From Balneola sp. (GTDB lineage Bacteria; Bacteroidota; Rhodothermia; Balneolales; Balneolaceae), in assembly GCA_002696035.1 (NCBI GenBank), contig NZQV01000010.1:744001-808000 (forward strand): a stretch of 64,000 bases of DNA, written 5' to 3'. Below, one piece after another: positions 9,265 through 18,445 of this stretch. Every line of letters starts with the position of its first letter. Positions within the stretch are counted from its first letter, which is position 1. The position numbers and the translations under genes were made by a program. The notes beneath the pieces were generated by a model. The model ran no database searches and was not told where the DNA came from. It saw only the letters and a list, made by a program, of their open reading frames with translations.

Positions 9265-9489
9265 TATGAAGCAGCCTTAGAAGAAAGAGCGTAAATAATT
9301 AGATGAAGTGTAATTCAATGTTCCGATTAGAACACGGATGAGGCTGATTGAGTGGAAGGTTGTTGAATTATACTTTAATTGCTTCTCTTATTGAAATGAC
9401 TCCCAAGAAGTACTCTTTGAAAAACGAAGTTGCTTAATCCAACTTATCGGTAGAAATTTGGCGCAAATCAAAAGGTATTTAAAACTTCC

Positions 9490-9999
9490 ATGGATGAACA
9501 TATAGAATTTAATCGCATTCGTCCCCGCATCTATGTAGAAACTCCCCTTTCTGCAGAGGAGGTCAACCAACGGATCAGAAAGGAACTGCGTTCTGAAAGC
9601 AGGCTCTGCGATGGACAATCAACCAAAGGATTCGCAACTATTTGTCCGCCAGAAAAAGATCAGCATTTTTGGTCACCACAACTTACCATCACCCTTGAGG
9701 AAACGGAAGAAAGATCGGTAGTAAGAGGCCTGTATGGTCCAAAACCATCTGTATGGACCATGTTTGTGTTCTTTTACGCTGCCATTGGTTTTGCCATTCT
9801 GATCATGTCTATGGTTGGACTTTCTTACTGGTCTTTAGGTAAATCTGCGGGATTTCTATGGCTGCTGCCGGTTTTGGTATTCCTCTTTTTTACACTTTAT
9901 GGAGTAGCCTATTTTGGGCAGAAACTGGGTCAGAAACAGATGACAAACCTGCATCGGTTTTTAGAGCGCTGTTTAAATGAAGAAATTGACGCTATTTGA
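9490..9999 (+). CDS. Small membrane protein of unknown function
   Basis: This 169-residue protein was not recognised. Residues 1-90 are soluble, with charged and beta-rich segments (PRIYVETPLSAEEVNQRI, then QLTITLEETEERSVVRGLYGP). Two strongly hydrophobic stretches follow, at about 93-113 and 120-142, consistent with a transmembrane hairpin, and the end is an amphipathic tail. The layout of a soluble N-terminus before two helices is seen in many small FCB membrane proteins. It stands alone between the repeat at 9155 and the converging Omp85 gene. The 9265..9489 stretch upstream shows nothing I can name. Confidence 0.75.
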   Translation: MDEHIEFNRIRPRIYVETPLSAEEVNQRIRKELRSESRLCDGQSTKGFATICPPEKDQHFWSPQLTITLEETEERSVVRGLYGPKPSVWTMFVFFYAAIGFAILIMSMVGLSYWSLGKSAGFLWLLPVLVFLFFTLYGVAYFGQKLGQKQMTNLHRFLERCLNEEIDAI

Positions 10000-10082
10000 T
10001 ACCTATACATATTTTTTTGAATTTAAAGCATAGCCTCATTAGAGTATTCCGAAGCGGAGCAGGCAGACAAGATTAAATAAAC

Positions 10083-11744
10083 TTATAAATCAGTTGTAAT
10101 TCCAAAATGCACTTTCCCATTTGCAATACTTTCCTCGGGAGAAATTGCATACGAAAACTTCAATCGCCCAATTCTTGTCTGGTAGCTCAGCCCAAACCCT
10201 GTTGAATACAGGTTATCGGTAATCTGGAAATTAGTATTCAATTCGGTGACCAACGGTGGACGGTGAAAAGCTCCTGCAGCTCCAAAGACAAATAAATAGG
10301 AGCTTCTGTCCAACAAAAAGCGGTATTCAAGATCTCCCCAAAACAAACGCCCGGCACGGTATTGATCTTCCCCATATCCCCTAAAAGAATTGGCTCCCCC
10401 AAACCGGATCAGATCATTAATGGTCACCTTGTCTGCCTCCAACAGGAATCCATGAACTGAAATTGCTAAAACACTTTGGTTAAATATTGGGATGTACTGA
10501 GCTGCTTCCATTTCCAGCGAATTTTGGATGAACGCCCCGGTCGAGTCCTCTTGCAAATCTTTGTTTGCTATTCCATAACTCACCGAAATTCGGTTGCCAG
10601 ATGTTGGTACCTGAAAATCATCCAGGTTTGAATATTCAAATCCAAGCCTGGCCGTTCTCTTGCGCCCATCTGGCTCCACAATTGCAGGAATGTTTGAGCC
10701 GGATGTTGAGGACTGAAATTCAAGCCCCCCGGTGAGTCTGAAATCACCTGTAACACGATACGCCCCTCCCACATCAAACTGACGAGACTGATAGGTGGTA
10801 TCATTTTGGTAAATTTGAAATCCTGCTGAAAGTCCAACAGGTATCTCCCCGATCCAGTCCTGTGAAATACCCACCTCCAGCTCGCTGGTTTCAGGTCGCA
10901 GCCGTTCATATTTAAAATTCAGTCCATTTCCCTGGTTCAGTACATTCCAAAGCGACAGCTCTACATCCCCAACAATTTGCCCTTTTCCGGTGGCATCAGG
11001 CACATAGCCGAGCAATCCTTCAAATTGATTCAATGACCGTTCCTGAACCTCAAATACAATGACCGGCTCGCCCTCACGTAAAAAGATCTGCCCCTCTCCC
11101 ACAGACCTGAATAACTCGCTGGCATTCAGGTTAACTCGTAAATAACGCAGGTAATTTGGAGTGATCATTTGACCTGCCCGAAAACGGGATATCTTCCGCA
11201 GATAATCTTCAGAATTGGTTTCATTTCCTGTAAAATAGATCTCAGATGCTTCCGATTTATTTCCTCTATTTACAATCACCTCCACAGAAACCGAGCAGTT
11301 ATTATGATCAGGATCGAAGGTGTTGATCTCTGCATTCGCAAACGGATATCCTTCTTCAGCCAATTCAAAAAGTCGCAATTCAATTTCGGTTCGTAAATTT
11401 TGCTGGGTGTATCGAATTTCAGGGTTTTCAGTAAAAACGGTGTCCTTTTGTCCACTGTAATTCCATCTCAATTCATTCAGTTGAAATACACAATTCCGGT
11501 TCAGGTAGATGTTGTTTTGAAAGACAGAGTCGATAGTAGCATTCAGATAACCATCCGCAGTGAGCCAGCTAAGTACAATCTCGCGGGCAGAGCTGAAATC
11601 CTGCTTTAGTTTGGTTTGAACCGAATCCGGGCTAGTAATCTCGGTTCCATTCTCATAGATATGGAAATTGGTATTCTGGGCGTGGAGAAGTCCCGTCATG
11701 AAAAGCATCACACCAAAAAGTAGTCCACAGATTTTGCTGCACAT
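10083..11744 (-). CDS. Omp85/BamA-TamA-like outer membrane protein
   Basis: The 553-residue protein starts with a clear signal peptide (hydrophobic FGVMLFMTGLL, then AQ cleavage near residue 22). A periplasmic part with one or two POTRA-like units follows to about residue 235. The C-terminal 300 residues alternate like beta-strands and form a 16-strand-type barrel, including NSFRGYGED, which matches the conserved (V)RGF/Y loop-6 motif of Omp85 proteins. At this length it resembles TamA or a stand-alone surface-antigen D15 protein rather than BamA (about 800 residues). Its substrate is unknown. It is monocistronic and divergent from the polyamine operon. Confidence 0.85.
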   Translation of the reverse strand: MCSKICGLLFGVMLFMTGLLHAQNTNFHIYENGTEITSPDSVQTKLKQDFSSAREIVLSWLTADGYLNATIDSVFQNNIYLNRNCVFQLNELRWNYSGQKDTVFTENPEIRYTQQNLRTEIELRLFELAEEGYPFANAEINTFDPDHNNCSVSVEVIVNRGNKSEASEIYFTGNETNSEDYLRKISRFRAGQMITPNYLRYLRVNLNASELFRSVGEGQIFLREGEPVIVFEVQERSLNQFEGLLGYVPDATGKGQIVGDVELSLWNVLNQGNGLNFKYERLRPETSELEVGISQDWIGEIPVGLSAGFQIYQNDTTYQSRQFDVGGAYRVTGDFRLTGGLEFQSSTSGSNIPAIVEPDGRKRTARLGFEYSNLDDFQVPTSGNRISVSYGIANKDLQEDSTGAFIQNSLEMEAAQYIPIFNQSVLAISVHGFLLEADKVTINDLIRFGGANSFRGYGEDQYRAGRLFWGDLEYRFLLDRSSYLFVFGAAGAFHRPPLVTELNTNFQITDNLYSTGFGLSYQTRIGRLKFSYAISPEESIANGKVHFGITTDL

Positions 11745-11780
11745 GTGGTAAATCTACATTGTTTTTCGTTCTTGTGCAGA

Positions 11781-11856
11781 GGTGAATGAATATTCAATTA
11801 AGAATTGACAACAGCCAACCTCCATTAAGTTAAACACGATTTCAAATTCATTCACC
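11781..11856. repeat. 11-bp inverted repeat in the Omp85 / polyamine operon promoter region
   Basis: GGTGAATGAAT at 11781..11791 is matched exactly by its inverse ATTCATTCACC at 11846..11856. The 54-base loop contains a TTGACA hexamer (11814..11819). The position between two divergent genes allows an operator, a looped regulatory site or a passive hairpin element. Confidence 0.5.
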
Positions 11857-11965
11857 CACAGAAAAAAATTCACACCTATAACAATCCGTTGCAATTAACT
11901 CGTATATTTATGTTCTTTTTTCACCCTGTTATCCATTTAATTACTCACGACCTCCACCCTGCTTA

Positions 11966-13372
11966 ATGAAGAATAACTATTTTGACCTCATCGACCAGAC
12001 CTATCATTTTCCCCAAAATGGTTTTGAATTAGTTGATGGCACCCTCCATTTCAATAATGTTGACCTGCATGGACTGATCCAGAAATATGGAACTCCCTTC
12101 AAGGTTTCCTATCTGCCCAAGATCCGGGAAAAGATCCGGTTATCCCGACAGTATTTTAACAAGGCCATCAGCGAGAACAACTACTCAGGTAAATACGAAT
12201 TTTGTTACTGCACCAAGTGCTGTCACTTTAATCACGTTGTGCGAACAGCCCTTAAAGAAAATGTATCCCTCGAAACATCTTCCTCTTTTGATATTGACCT
12301 GATCGAGAAGCTTCATCAAAAAGGTGTTTTCGATACCAGTAAAAAGATTGTTCACAACGGATATAAAACCGATGATTACATCAAAAAGATCGGTCGGTTG
12401 ATAAACAATGGATTTTCGAATTCCATAACCGTTTTAGATAACGTCCGCGAACTCGATAAACTGATGGAGCTTGAGACTGAAGAGCCCATCAAGATAGGAT
12501 TACGGATCTCCATTGAAGAAGATCCTCAGGCGGCCTATTACACTTCGAGGCTCGGCATAAACAAACGTGAAACTATTGATTTTGTGAAGGATAAGATCGT
12601 TAATAACGATCAAGTAGAGCTGGTAATGGTTCACTTTTTTGTGGACTCCGGTGTCAGCGACACTATGTATTACTGGAATGAATTTAAGAAGGCGCTTTCC
12701 CAGTTCACGAAGATCAAGAAAGTGGCTCCTTCAGTAAAAGCGATCAATATCGGCGGCGGATTTCCAATTCAAAACAGCCTTAATTTTGATTTTGATTACG
12801 AATACATCACCGGAGAGATCGTCCGGAACATTCAGGAAGCTTGCAAAGAAGATGGGGTCGAAGAACCAGATATCTACACAGAATTTGGAAAATATACCGT
12901 GGGTGAAAGTGGTGCTGTGATCTTTCAGGTGCTCGAACAAAAACAGCAGAATGATGCCGAACTATGGTACCTCATCGACAACAGCTTGATGAACACCATT
13001 CCGGATGCCTGGTCAATCAATGAAAAGTTCATTTTGCTTCCCCTAAATAAATGGCAAAACCAGTATAAGCGCGTGAATATCGGTGGTATTAGCTGCGATC
13101 ATTCTGATTATTACAACTCCGAAGAACTCAACCAACAAGTGCTTTTACCGGCTTATTCCAACGATGAAGATGAACCTTTATACATTGGCTTTTTCCACAC
13201 AGGAGCCTATCAGGATTCCATCAGCGGATATGGTGGAATCAAACATTGCCTCATTCCATCACCCAAGCATATTGTAGTTGATGAAGATGAAAATGGCGAT
13301 CAATTCGACTATGTATATCGCGAAGAACAAACTGTAAATAACATGCTTAACATACTGGGCTACAATGACTAA
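11966..13372 (+). CDS. speA: Arginine decarboxylase (fold-type III PLP enzyme)
   Basis: The 468-residue protein belongs to the group IV (alanine-racemase fold) decarboxylases. The YCYCTKCCH motif carries the PLP-binding lysine at about residue 84, and INIGGGFP near 265 binds the PLP phosphate. At this length and with this N-terminus it matches the short Bacteroidota-type arginine decarboxylase, not the 630-residue enterobacterial SpeA. It would make agmatine from arginine. The downstream agmatinase, overlapping by 8 bases, supports arginine rather than diaminopimelate or carboxynorspermidine as substrate. It is the first gene of a tight polyamine operon. Confidence 0.87.
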   Translation: MKNNYFDLIDQTYHFPQNGFELVDGTLHFNNVDLHGLIQKYGTPFKVSYLPKIREKIRLSRQYFNKAISENNYSGKYEFCYCTKCCHFNHVVRTALKENVSLETSSSFDIDLIEKLHQKGVFDTSKKIVHNGYKTDDYIKKIGRLINNGFSNSITVLDNVRELDKLMELETEEPIKIGLRISIEEDPQAAYYTSRLGINKRETIDFVKDKIVNNDQVELVMVHFFVDSGVSDTMYYWNEFKKALSQFTKIKKVAPSVKAINIGGGFPIQNSLNFDFDYEYITGEIVRNIQEACKEDGVEEPDIYTEFGKYTVGESGAVIFQVLEQKQQNDAELWYLIDNSLMNTIPDAWSINEKFILLPLNKWQNQYKRVNIGGISCDHSDYYNSEELNQQVLLPAYSNDEDEPLYIGFFHTGAYQDSISGYGGIKHCLIPSPKHIVVDEDENGDQFDYVYREEQTVNNMLNILGYND

Positions 13373-14225
13373 AAAGAATCAAATATTTGCCGGTATTGAA
13401 GGCGGGCATAATGAATTTGAAAACGCAAAAGTTCTGCTTCAGTCCATTCCATATGACGGAACAAGTACCTGGGGCAAAGGTGCAGATGAAGGATTTGGAG
13501 CGTTCCTCGATGCTGCTCAGAACATGGAGATCTACGACATCGAAACCAACAGCGAAGTCTACCAGGAAGGCGTTCACATCATCGATCCCATTCTGGAAGA
13601 TGCTTCTCCTGAAGCCGTTTTTGAAGCGGTATATCAAAACACACAGCAGCACTTAGACACAGATAAATTTCTCACTTTCTTCGGTGGTGAACACTCCATA
13701 AGCATTGGGATCATCAAAGCATTTTACGAGCGGCATCCCGATATCACCATCTTGCAGCTTGATGCCCATACCGATCTTCGTCCCCATTACCACGGTTCCC
13801 CTTATAACCATGCCTGTGCCGTTTATGATGCTTCTCAGAATGCAAATCTGATCCAGGTTGGAATCCGCAGTATGGACAGCAGTGAACTTGAATATCTGGA
13901 TCGCGACAAATGTTACTTTGCGGAAGATATGTACGGTCATACCGATTGGATGGAAGATTCTCTCAGTAAAATAACGGATAAAGTATATATAACCCTCGAC
14001 CTCGATGTATTCGATCCCTCCATTATGCCCGCAACCGGAACACCGGAACCGGGAGGTATGCAATGGAACCCCATGATACAATACCTTCGAAAAGTGTTTG
14101 AACAAAAGAATGTACTGGGGTTTGATATCGTGGAACTTGCACCGATAGAAGGATTAACGGCCCCGCAATTTCTTGCCGCCAAACTGTACTATAAAATGTT
14201 AAGCTATAAATTCGCCAGTTCATGA
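13365..14225 (+). CDS. speB: Agmatinase / ureohydrolase-family protein
   Basis: The 286-residue protein is of the arginase/agmatinase fold. Manganese-ligand motifs are in order: GGEH (about 107-110), LDAHTDLRPH (about 130-139) and LDLDVFDPSIMPATGTPEPGG near 210. Agmatinase, giving putrescine and urea from agmatine, fits the upstream arginine decarboxylase. Arginase or formiminoglutamase are alternatives the sequence alone does not exclude. It overlaps speA by 8 bases and the next gene by 4, so the three are translationally coupled. Confidence 0.9.
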   Translation: MTKKNQIFAGIEGGHNEFENAKVLLQSIPYDGTSTWGKGADEGFGAFLDAAQNMEIYDIETNSEVYQEGVHIIDPILEDASPEAVFEAVYQNTQQHLDTDKFLTFFGGEHSISIGIIKAFYERHPDITILQLDAHTDLRPHYHGSPYNHACAVYDASQNANLIQVGIRSMDSSELEYLDRDKCYFAEDMYGHTDWMEDSLSKITDKVYITLDLDVFDPSIMPATGTPEPGGMQWNPMIQYLRKVFEQKNVLGFDIVELAPIEGLTAPQFLAAKLYYKMLSYKFASS

Positions 14226-15196
14226 GTAACAAAGGACCTATTTCAGATTTCATTACCCACCACTACCGTCATTTTAATGCGGCCTCATTGGTTGACGCCG
14301 CTAAAGCATATGAGGATCAACTAAACAACAACGCCAAAATGATGATCACTCTGGCCGGGGCGATGAGTTCTGCAGAGCTTGGATTATCGCTTGCTGAGAT
14401 GATCCGTAAAGATAAAGTACAGATCATCACCTGCACCGGAGCGAATTTGGAGGAAGATGTCTTTAACCTAATTGCCCATGATTATTACAAGCGGATTCCG
14501 AATTATCGTGATCTGAGTCCTGAAGACGAACAGGAGCTCCTTGAGAATCACTACAACCGTGTTACCGACACTTGCATCCCCGAAGAAGAAGCGATGCGTC
14601 GTATTGAAGAACATCTGGTAAAGCGTTGGGTTAAAGCCACTGAAAATGGCGAGCGATATTTACCTCACGAATATTTCTACGATATGTTATTAAGTGGCGA
14701 CCTCGAAGACGACTATCAGATCGATCCCAAAAATTCGTGGTTACTGGCAGCGGCAGATAAAAACATCCCGATCATTGTTCCAGGATGGGAAGATTCAACA
14801 TGTGGAAACTTCTTTGCCTCTCATTGTATTGAAGGAAGAACTGAACCTTCCGCTGTAAAATCAGGCATCGAGTACATGATGTTTCTAGCGGACTGGTACA
14901 AGAATAATTCAGAAAACGGAGTCGGTTTTTTCCAGATCGGGGGCGGAATTGCCGGTGATTTCCCCATCTGCGTAGTTCCCATGATGGAACAAGACCTTGG
15001 TATGACAGACACCCCTTTATGGTCATACTTTTGTCAGATCAGTGATTCAACCACCAGTTATGGATCCTATTCCGGGGCCGTTCCAAACGAGAAGATCACA
15101 TGGGGTAAACTTGGAATTGACACCCCAAAATTTATCATCGAATCGGATGCCACTATTGTAGCTCCGCTAATTTTTGCTTATCTGTTGGATTGGTAA
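14222..15196 (+). CDS. Deoxyhypusine synthase-family protein, possibly a homospermidine synthase
   Basis: The 324-residue protein is a full-length deoxyhypusine synthase homologue. It has the LAGAMSSAELG and IITCTGANLEEDVF segments of the NAD-binding fold. The active-site motif WGK places the catalytic lysine at about residue 296, and the end is a DATIVAPLIFAYLL strand as in the eukaryotic enzyme. Eukaryotic DHS moves an aminobutyl group from spermidine to eIF5A, a protein bacteria lack. Plant homospermidine synthase arose from DHS and uses putrescine as acceptor. Because it is coupled to genes that make putrescine and no SAM decarboxylase is nearby, homospermidine or a related product is my inference. 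Confidence 0.88.
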   Translation: MSNKGPISDFITHHYRHFNAASLVDAAKAYEDQLNNNAKMMITLAGAMSSAELGLSLAEMIRKDKVQIITCTGANLEEDVFNLIAHDYYKRIPNYRDLSPEDEQELLENHYNRVTDTCIPEEEAMRRIEEHLVKRWVKATENGERYLPHEYFYDMLLSGDLEDDYQIDPKNSWLLAAADKNIPIIVPGWEDSTCGNFFASHCIEGRTEPSAVKSGIEYMMFLADWYKNNSENGVGFFQIGGGIAGDFPICVVPMMEQDLGMTDTPLWSYFCQISDSTTSYGSYSGAVPNEKITWGKLGIDTPKFIIESDATIVAPLIFAYLLDW

Positions 15197-15220
15197 CTTA
15201 TGAACTAACCGATAGACTGC

Positions 15221-17203
15221 GTGGCTATTACCGACAAAAAGATATCTGCAGAAACGGCACTTTATTTATATAAAAACCTGCTTTTACCCCGGCGTATAGA
15301 AGAACGAATGCTGATGCTCCTCAGGCAGAATAAGATCAGTAAATGGTTCTCGGGGATCGGGCAGGAAGCTGTGGGAGTTGGAGTGTCACTCTCTTCAGAA
15401 CCCGAAGATTATATTCTGCCGATGCACCGAAATCTTGGGGTTTTCACTTCACGCGATGTTCCCCTCTATCCTCTTTTCTGTCAGCTTTTCGGTAAAGCCG
15501 ATGGTTTTACACAAGGTCGCGATCGCTCTTTCCATTTTGGCATTCCGGAGCACAAGATCATCGGAATGATCTCTCACCTTGCAGCCATGATGCCTGTAGC
15601 CGACGGTCTGGCCTTGGCTATGAAATTGCGAAACGAAAAAGCTGTCGCTTTCTCATTTTGTGGGGACGGGGCAACCAGTGAAGGCGACTTTCACGAAGCC
15701 CTGAATCTTGCTGCCGTCTGGAATCTTCCGGTGGTTTTTATAATTGAGAATAATGGCTACGGCCTCTCTACTCCAACTTCCGAACAATACGCTTGTGAAC
15801 ATCTCTCCGACCGGGCTAAAGGCTATGGGATGCATGGATTTCATATAGACGGGAATAACATTTTTGAAGTGATAGAAACGGTCGGTAAGGCCCGTGAACT
15901 TGCATTAAAGGGAGAACCGGTTCTTATTGAAGCCAAAACTTTTCGCATGCGTGGACATGAAGAAGCGTCCGGGACGCATTATGTCCCTGATATTTTGTTT
16001 GAGAATTGGGCCGATAAAGACCCCATTCACCGTCTTGAAAAGTATATACAAGACGAAGAAATTGCGACTGAAAGTGAACTCGAAACCATTACGAGGGAAA
16101 TTGATCGATCCTTCAAACAGGATCTGGAAGATGCGTTGAATGCCGAAGACCCGGTATTTGATGAACATATCGAATATCAAAGAGTTTATGCCCCTCAACC
16201 CAAAGAGATCCCTTCTCACAAAGATGGCGTCACATACGAGCACCGATTTGTAGATGCCATTCAGGCTTCGCTACGACAGGCTTTTGAGGAAGATAATAAG
16301 TTTCTCATTATGGGACAGGATGTAGCCGAATATGGCGGTGTTTTCAAGATAACTGAAGGATTTTTAGAGCAGTTTGGCAAAGATCGGATTCGAAATACGC
16401 CCATCATTGAATCCGGGGTTTTGGGAGCGGCAATGGGTTTAGCTCTGGAGGGATTCAAACCTGTTGTAGAAATGCAGTTTGCTGATTTTATCTCCTGTGG
16501 ATTCAACCAAATTGTGAACAACATTGCCAAATCACAATATCGCTGGGCACCTCCCCTGAATATTACCATTCGTGCCCCTCATGGCGGAGGCGTTGGAGCC
16601 GGGCCTTTTCATTCTCAATCTGTTGAAGGCTGGTTTATGCAAATTCCCGGACTTAAAGTGGTTGTTCCCGGAACTGTTGAAGACGCCATGGATCTGTTAT
16701 ACAGTTCCCTTCATGATCCAAATCCCGTGCTCTTTTTTGAACACAAGAAACTTTACCGAAGCCTCAAAACACACATTCCCGATAAAGCCAATTATGAGCC
16801 ACTCGGAAAGGCAAAACTTCGCCGTGAAGGAACTGATGCTACTATTATCACATATGGTATGGGGGTTCAGTGGGCACTGCAAATTGCTGACGAATATGAG
16901 CAAAAAGACATTTCACTTGAAATCCTCGATCTGCGAACACTGCTTCCTTTAGATAAAGAAGCCATCCGTAAAACGGTTCAAAAAACAGGTAAAGTACTGT
17001 TGCTTCAGGAGCCTTCATTGACTTTAGGTCCGCTAAGTGAGATCTCTGCTATAATTTCTGAGGAATGTTTTGAATGGCTGGATGCTCCGGTCATGCGCTG
17101 CGCTTCCTTAGACACCCCGATTCCGCATGATAAAAATCTGGAACATGGATTTATGGCAGATTCAAATTTAGAGATGAAATTAAACGCCCTTCTTCGATAC
17201 TAA
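15221..17203 (+). CDS. 2-oxoacid dehydrogenase E1 component, alpha-beta fusion
   Basis: The 660-residue protein joins an E1-alpha domain (about 1-320) to an E1-beta transketolase-like domain (about 335-660) in one chain. The TPP-binding motif is CGDGATSEGDF (about 147-157) ending in IIENNGYG. The beta half has QDVAEYGGVFKIT and ends in the usual C-terminal domain. This fused form is common in Bacteroidota and is usually annotated as branched-chain 2-oxoacid (2-oxoisovalerate) dehydrogenase E1. Pyruvate specificity is not excluded. E2 and E3 are not in the window. The start is GTG at 15221, 24 bases after the DHS-family stop, so read-through from the polyamine operon is possible. Confidence 0.92.
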   Translation: MAITDKKISAETALYLYKNLLLPRRIEERMLMLLRQNKISKWFSGIGQEAVGVGVSLSSEPEDYILPMHRNLGVFTSRDVPLYPLFCQLFGKADGFTQGRDRSFHFGIPEHKIIGMISHLAAMMPVADGLALAMKLRNEKAVAFSFCGDGATSEGDFHEALNLAAVWNLPVVFIIENNGYGLSTPTSEQYACEHLSDRAKGYGMHGFHIDGNNIFEVIETVGKARELALKGEPVLIEAKTFRMRGHEEASGTHYVPDILFENWADKDPIHRLEKYIQDEEIATESELETITREIDRSFKQDLEDALNAEDPVFDEHIEYQRVYAPQPKEIPSHKDGVTYEHRFVDAIQASLRQAFEEDNKFLIMGQDVAEYGGVFKITEGFLEQFGKDRIRNTPIIESGVLGAAMGLALEGFKPVVEMQFADFISCGFNQIVNNIAKSQYRWAPPLNITIRAPHGGGVGAGPFHSQSVEGWFMQIPGLKVVVPGTVEDAMDLLYSSLHDPNPVLFFEHKKLYRSLKTHIPDKANYEPLGKAKLRREGTDATIITYGMGVQWALQIADEYEQKDISLEILDLRTLLPLDKEAIRKTVQKTGKVLLLQEPSLTLGPLSEISAIISEECFEWLDAPVMRCASLDTPIPHDKNLEHGFMADSNLEMKLNALLRY

Positions 17204-17292
17204 CTAAGGCTAGCGTAAAAATGCATCAATTATATATGCTGCATTTATATTGCATCATGTGCATAATATGGCATGAGCAAGTGGGACAATAG

Positions 17293-17481
17293 ATACTTTA
17301 TATTGATGGGAGATTATTAGGATATCTACAGGTCATTATTACCTTTGGCGCTTTGAAGATAGGAACCCGTTTCCAAAAGAATAATAAAGTATCCAACAAT
17401 TATTTCTTGATCGGGAATTTTATTTCCCTGCTTATGACCATTGTTTTTGTAGTGTTGGCAAAGTTACTCATCCTGAAATAG
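17293..17481 (+). pseudogene. Possible remnant of a small membrane protein gene
   Basis: A 62-codon open frame ending at TAG 17479..17481 reads as a plausible membrane protein tail: a polar KIGTRFQKNNKVSNNYFLIG stretch and then a hydrophobic segment of about 20 residues. It has no ATG, GTG or TTG near its start, and an in-frame TAG lies immediately upstream. It may be the tail of a decayed gene or a chance frame in AT-rich DNA. The rest of the 289-base gap shows nothing I can name. Confidence 0.3.
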
Positions 17482-17492
17482 CACTGAATCAT

Positions 17493-17738
17493 TCAGTCAT
17501 TAGACGAGATCGATTGTAATAACCGGTCTAAAAATCCTTCATTGGCTTTAATGTCTCGAAACTGCTCAAGTAATCTTTTACCCTCTTTCGCAGAAAATGC
17601 CAGCTCACGGAGATCATCATCATGAACCAGCACTTCCTCGAAAGTGGTTCTCTCAACCGAGCCCATATTTTCGTCTACATAATCGAGAACAAAATCTTCA
17701 ATAACCGGATGGTATTCTTTATCTAAAAAATTATTCAT
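17493..17738 (-). CDS. Small protein, candidate anti-sigma factor partner
   Basis: This 81-residue, strongly acidic and helical protein was not recognised from its sequence alone. It lies 47 bases downstream of an ECF sigma factor on the same strand, the usual place for an anti-sigma factor. Its layout (DFVLDYVDENMGSVERTTFEEVL, then a helix with LREL) resembles the N-terminal anti-sigma domain, in which a helix pair binds the sigma. It lacks the His-x3-Cys-x2-Cys zinc motif and has no membrane segment. If it acts on the sigma factor, it would be a soluble, zinc-free type. Confidence 0.6.
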   Translation of the reverse strand: MNNFLDKEYHPVIEDFVLDYVDENMGSVERTTFEEVLVHDDDLRELAFSAKEGKRLLEQFRDIKANEGFLDRLLQSISSND

Positions 17739-17785
17739 AAGAGGAGTTTGCTAAATTATCCTTCACTCCTCTCTTAGTTCAGATA

Positions 17786-18397
17786 TCAGGAATTTGTTCC
17801 CAGCTGCACGTAATCTTTTATGAGTGCCTGAATTTGAGCTCTTCCGCGGTTAATGCGTGATTTCACGGTTCCCATTGGAATGTCGGTGATCTCTGAAATT
17901 TCTTCGTAGGTCAATTGTTGCAGATCTCTGAGAATGATCACCTCGCGGAAGTCTTCCGGCAGTTCCATCAGAGCTTTTTCCAGTTTTTCCATGCTCAATT
18001 TTTGATGAAGAGCATCGTCCTGAAGGATATTGTGGTCCTCCAGGAGAAGCTCTCTATCATCGGGGTCAGACTCATCCTTATGGATAGAAACCTTGTACAT
18101 CCGTTGCTTTTTCTTATATAAACTCTTGGCAAGGTTTAGCGCAATGGTATACATCCAGGTCGAAAATTTGGCGATTCGTTCGTAGGAATGCTTGCTTTTG
18201 TGTACTCTCAAGAAGGTTTCCTGTACCAGATCTTCGCAATCCTGATGATTATGAGTGTAGCGATATAGAAAGTTATGAAGGCGGTCTTGAAAGCGATGAA
18301 CCAACTCAGTAAACGCTAATTCTTTGCCATTTTGGAAATATTCCATCAGGTCTTCATCGCTATAGTTCTTTACAGACGCAGCTTGAAACGCTTTCAT
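17786..18397 (-). CDS. ECF-type RNA polymerase sigma factor
   Basis: The 203-residue protein has region 2, with DCEDLVQETFLRVHKS and the promoter-melting KFSTWMYTIALNLAKS (about 57-95), and region 4, with LPEDFREVIILRDLQQLTYEEIS and the recognition helix MGTVKSRINRGR (about 135-185). It is the RpoE-like extracytoplasmic-function class, which directs polymerase to stress or envelope regulons. The acidic linker is longer than average. The following 81-residue gene may encode its regulator. No adjacent TonB receptor was seen, so it is not an obvious SusC/D-linked sigma. Confidence 0.93.
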   Translation of the reverse strand: MKAFQAASVKNYSDEDLMEYFQNGKELAFTELVHRFQDRLHNFLYRYTHNHQDCEDLVQETFLRVHKSKHSYERIAKFSTWMYTIALNLAKSLYKKKQRMYKVSIHKDESDPDDRELLLEDHNILQDDALHQKLSMEKLEKALMELPEDFREVIILRDLQQLTYEEISEITDIPMGTVKSRINRGRAQIQALIKDYVQLGTNS

Positions 18398-18445
18398 AAT
18401 TAAACTCCAATTTTTTGATTTCGATTCTAACAGGTGCGAATCGTC

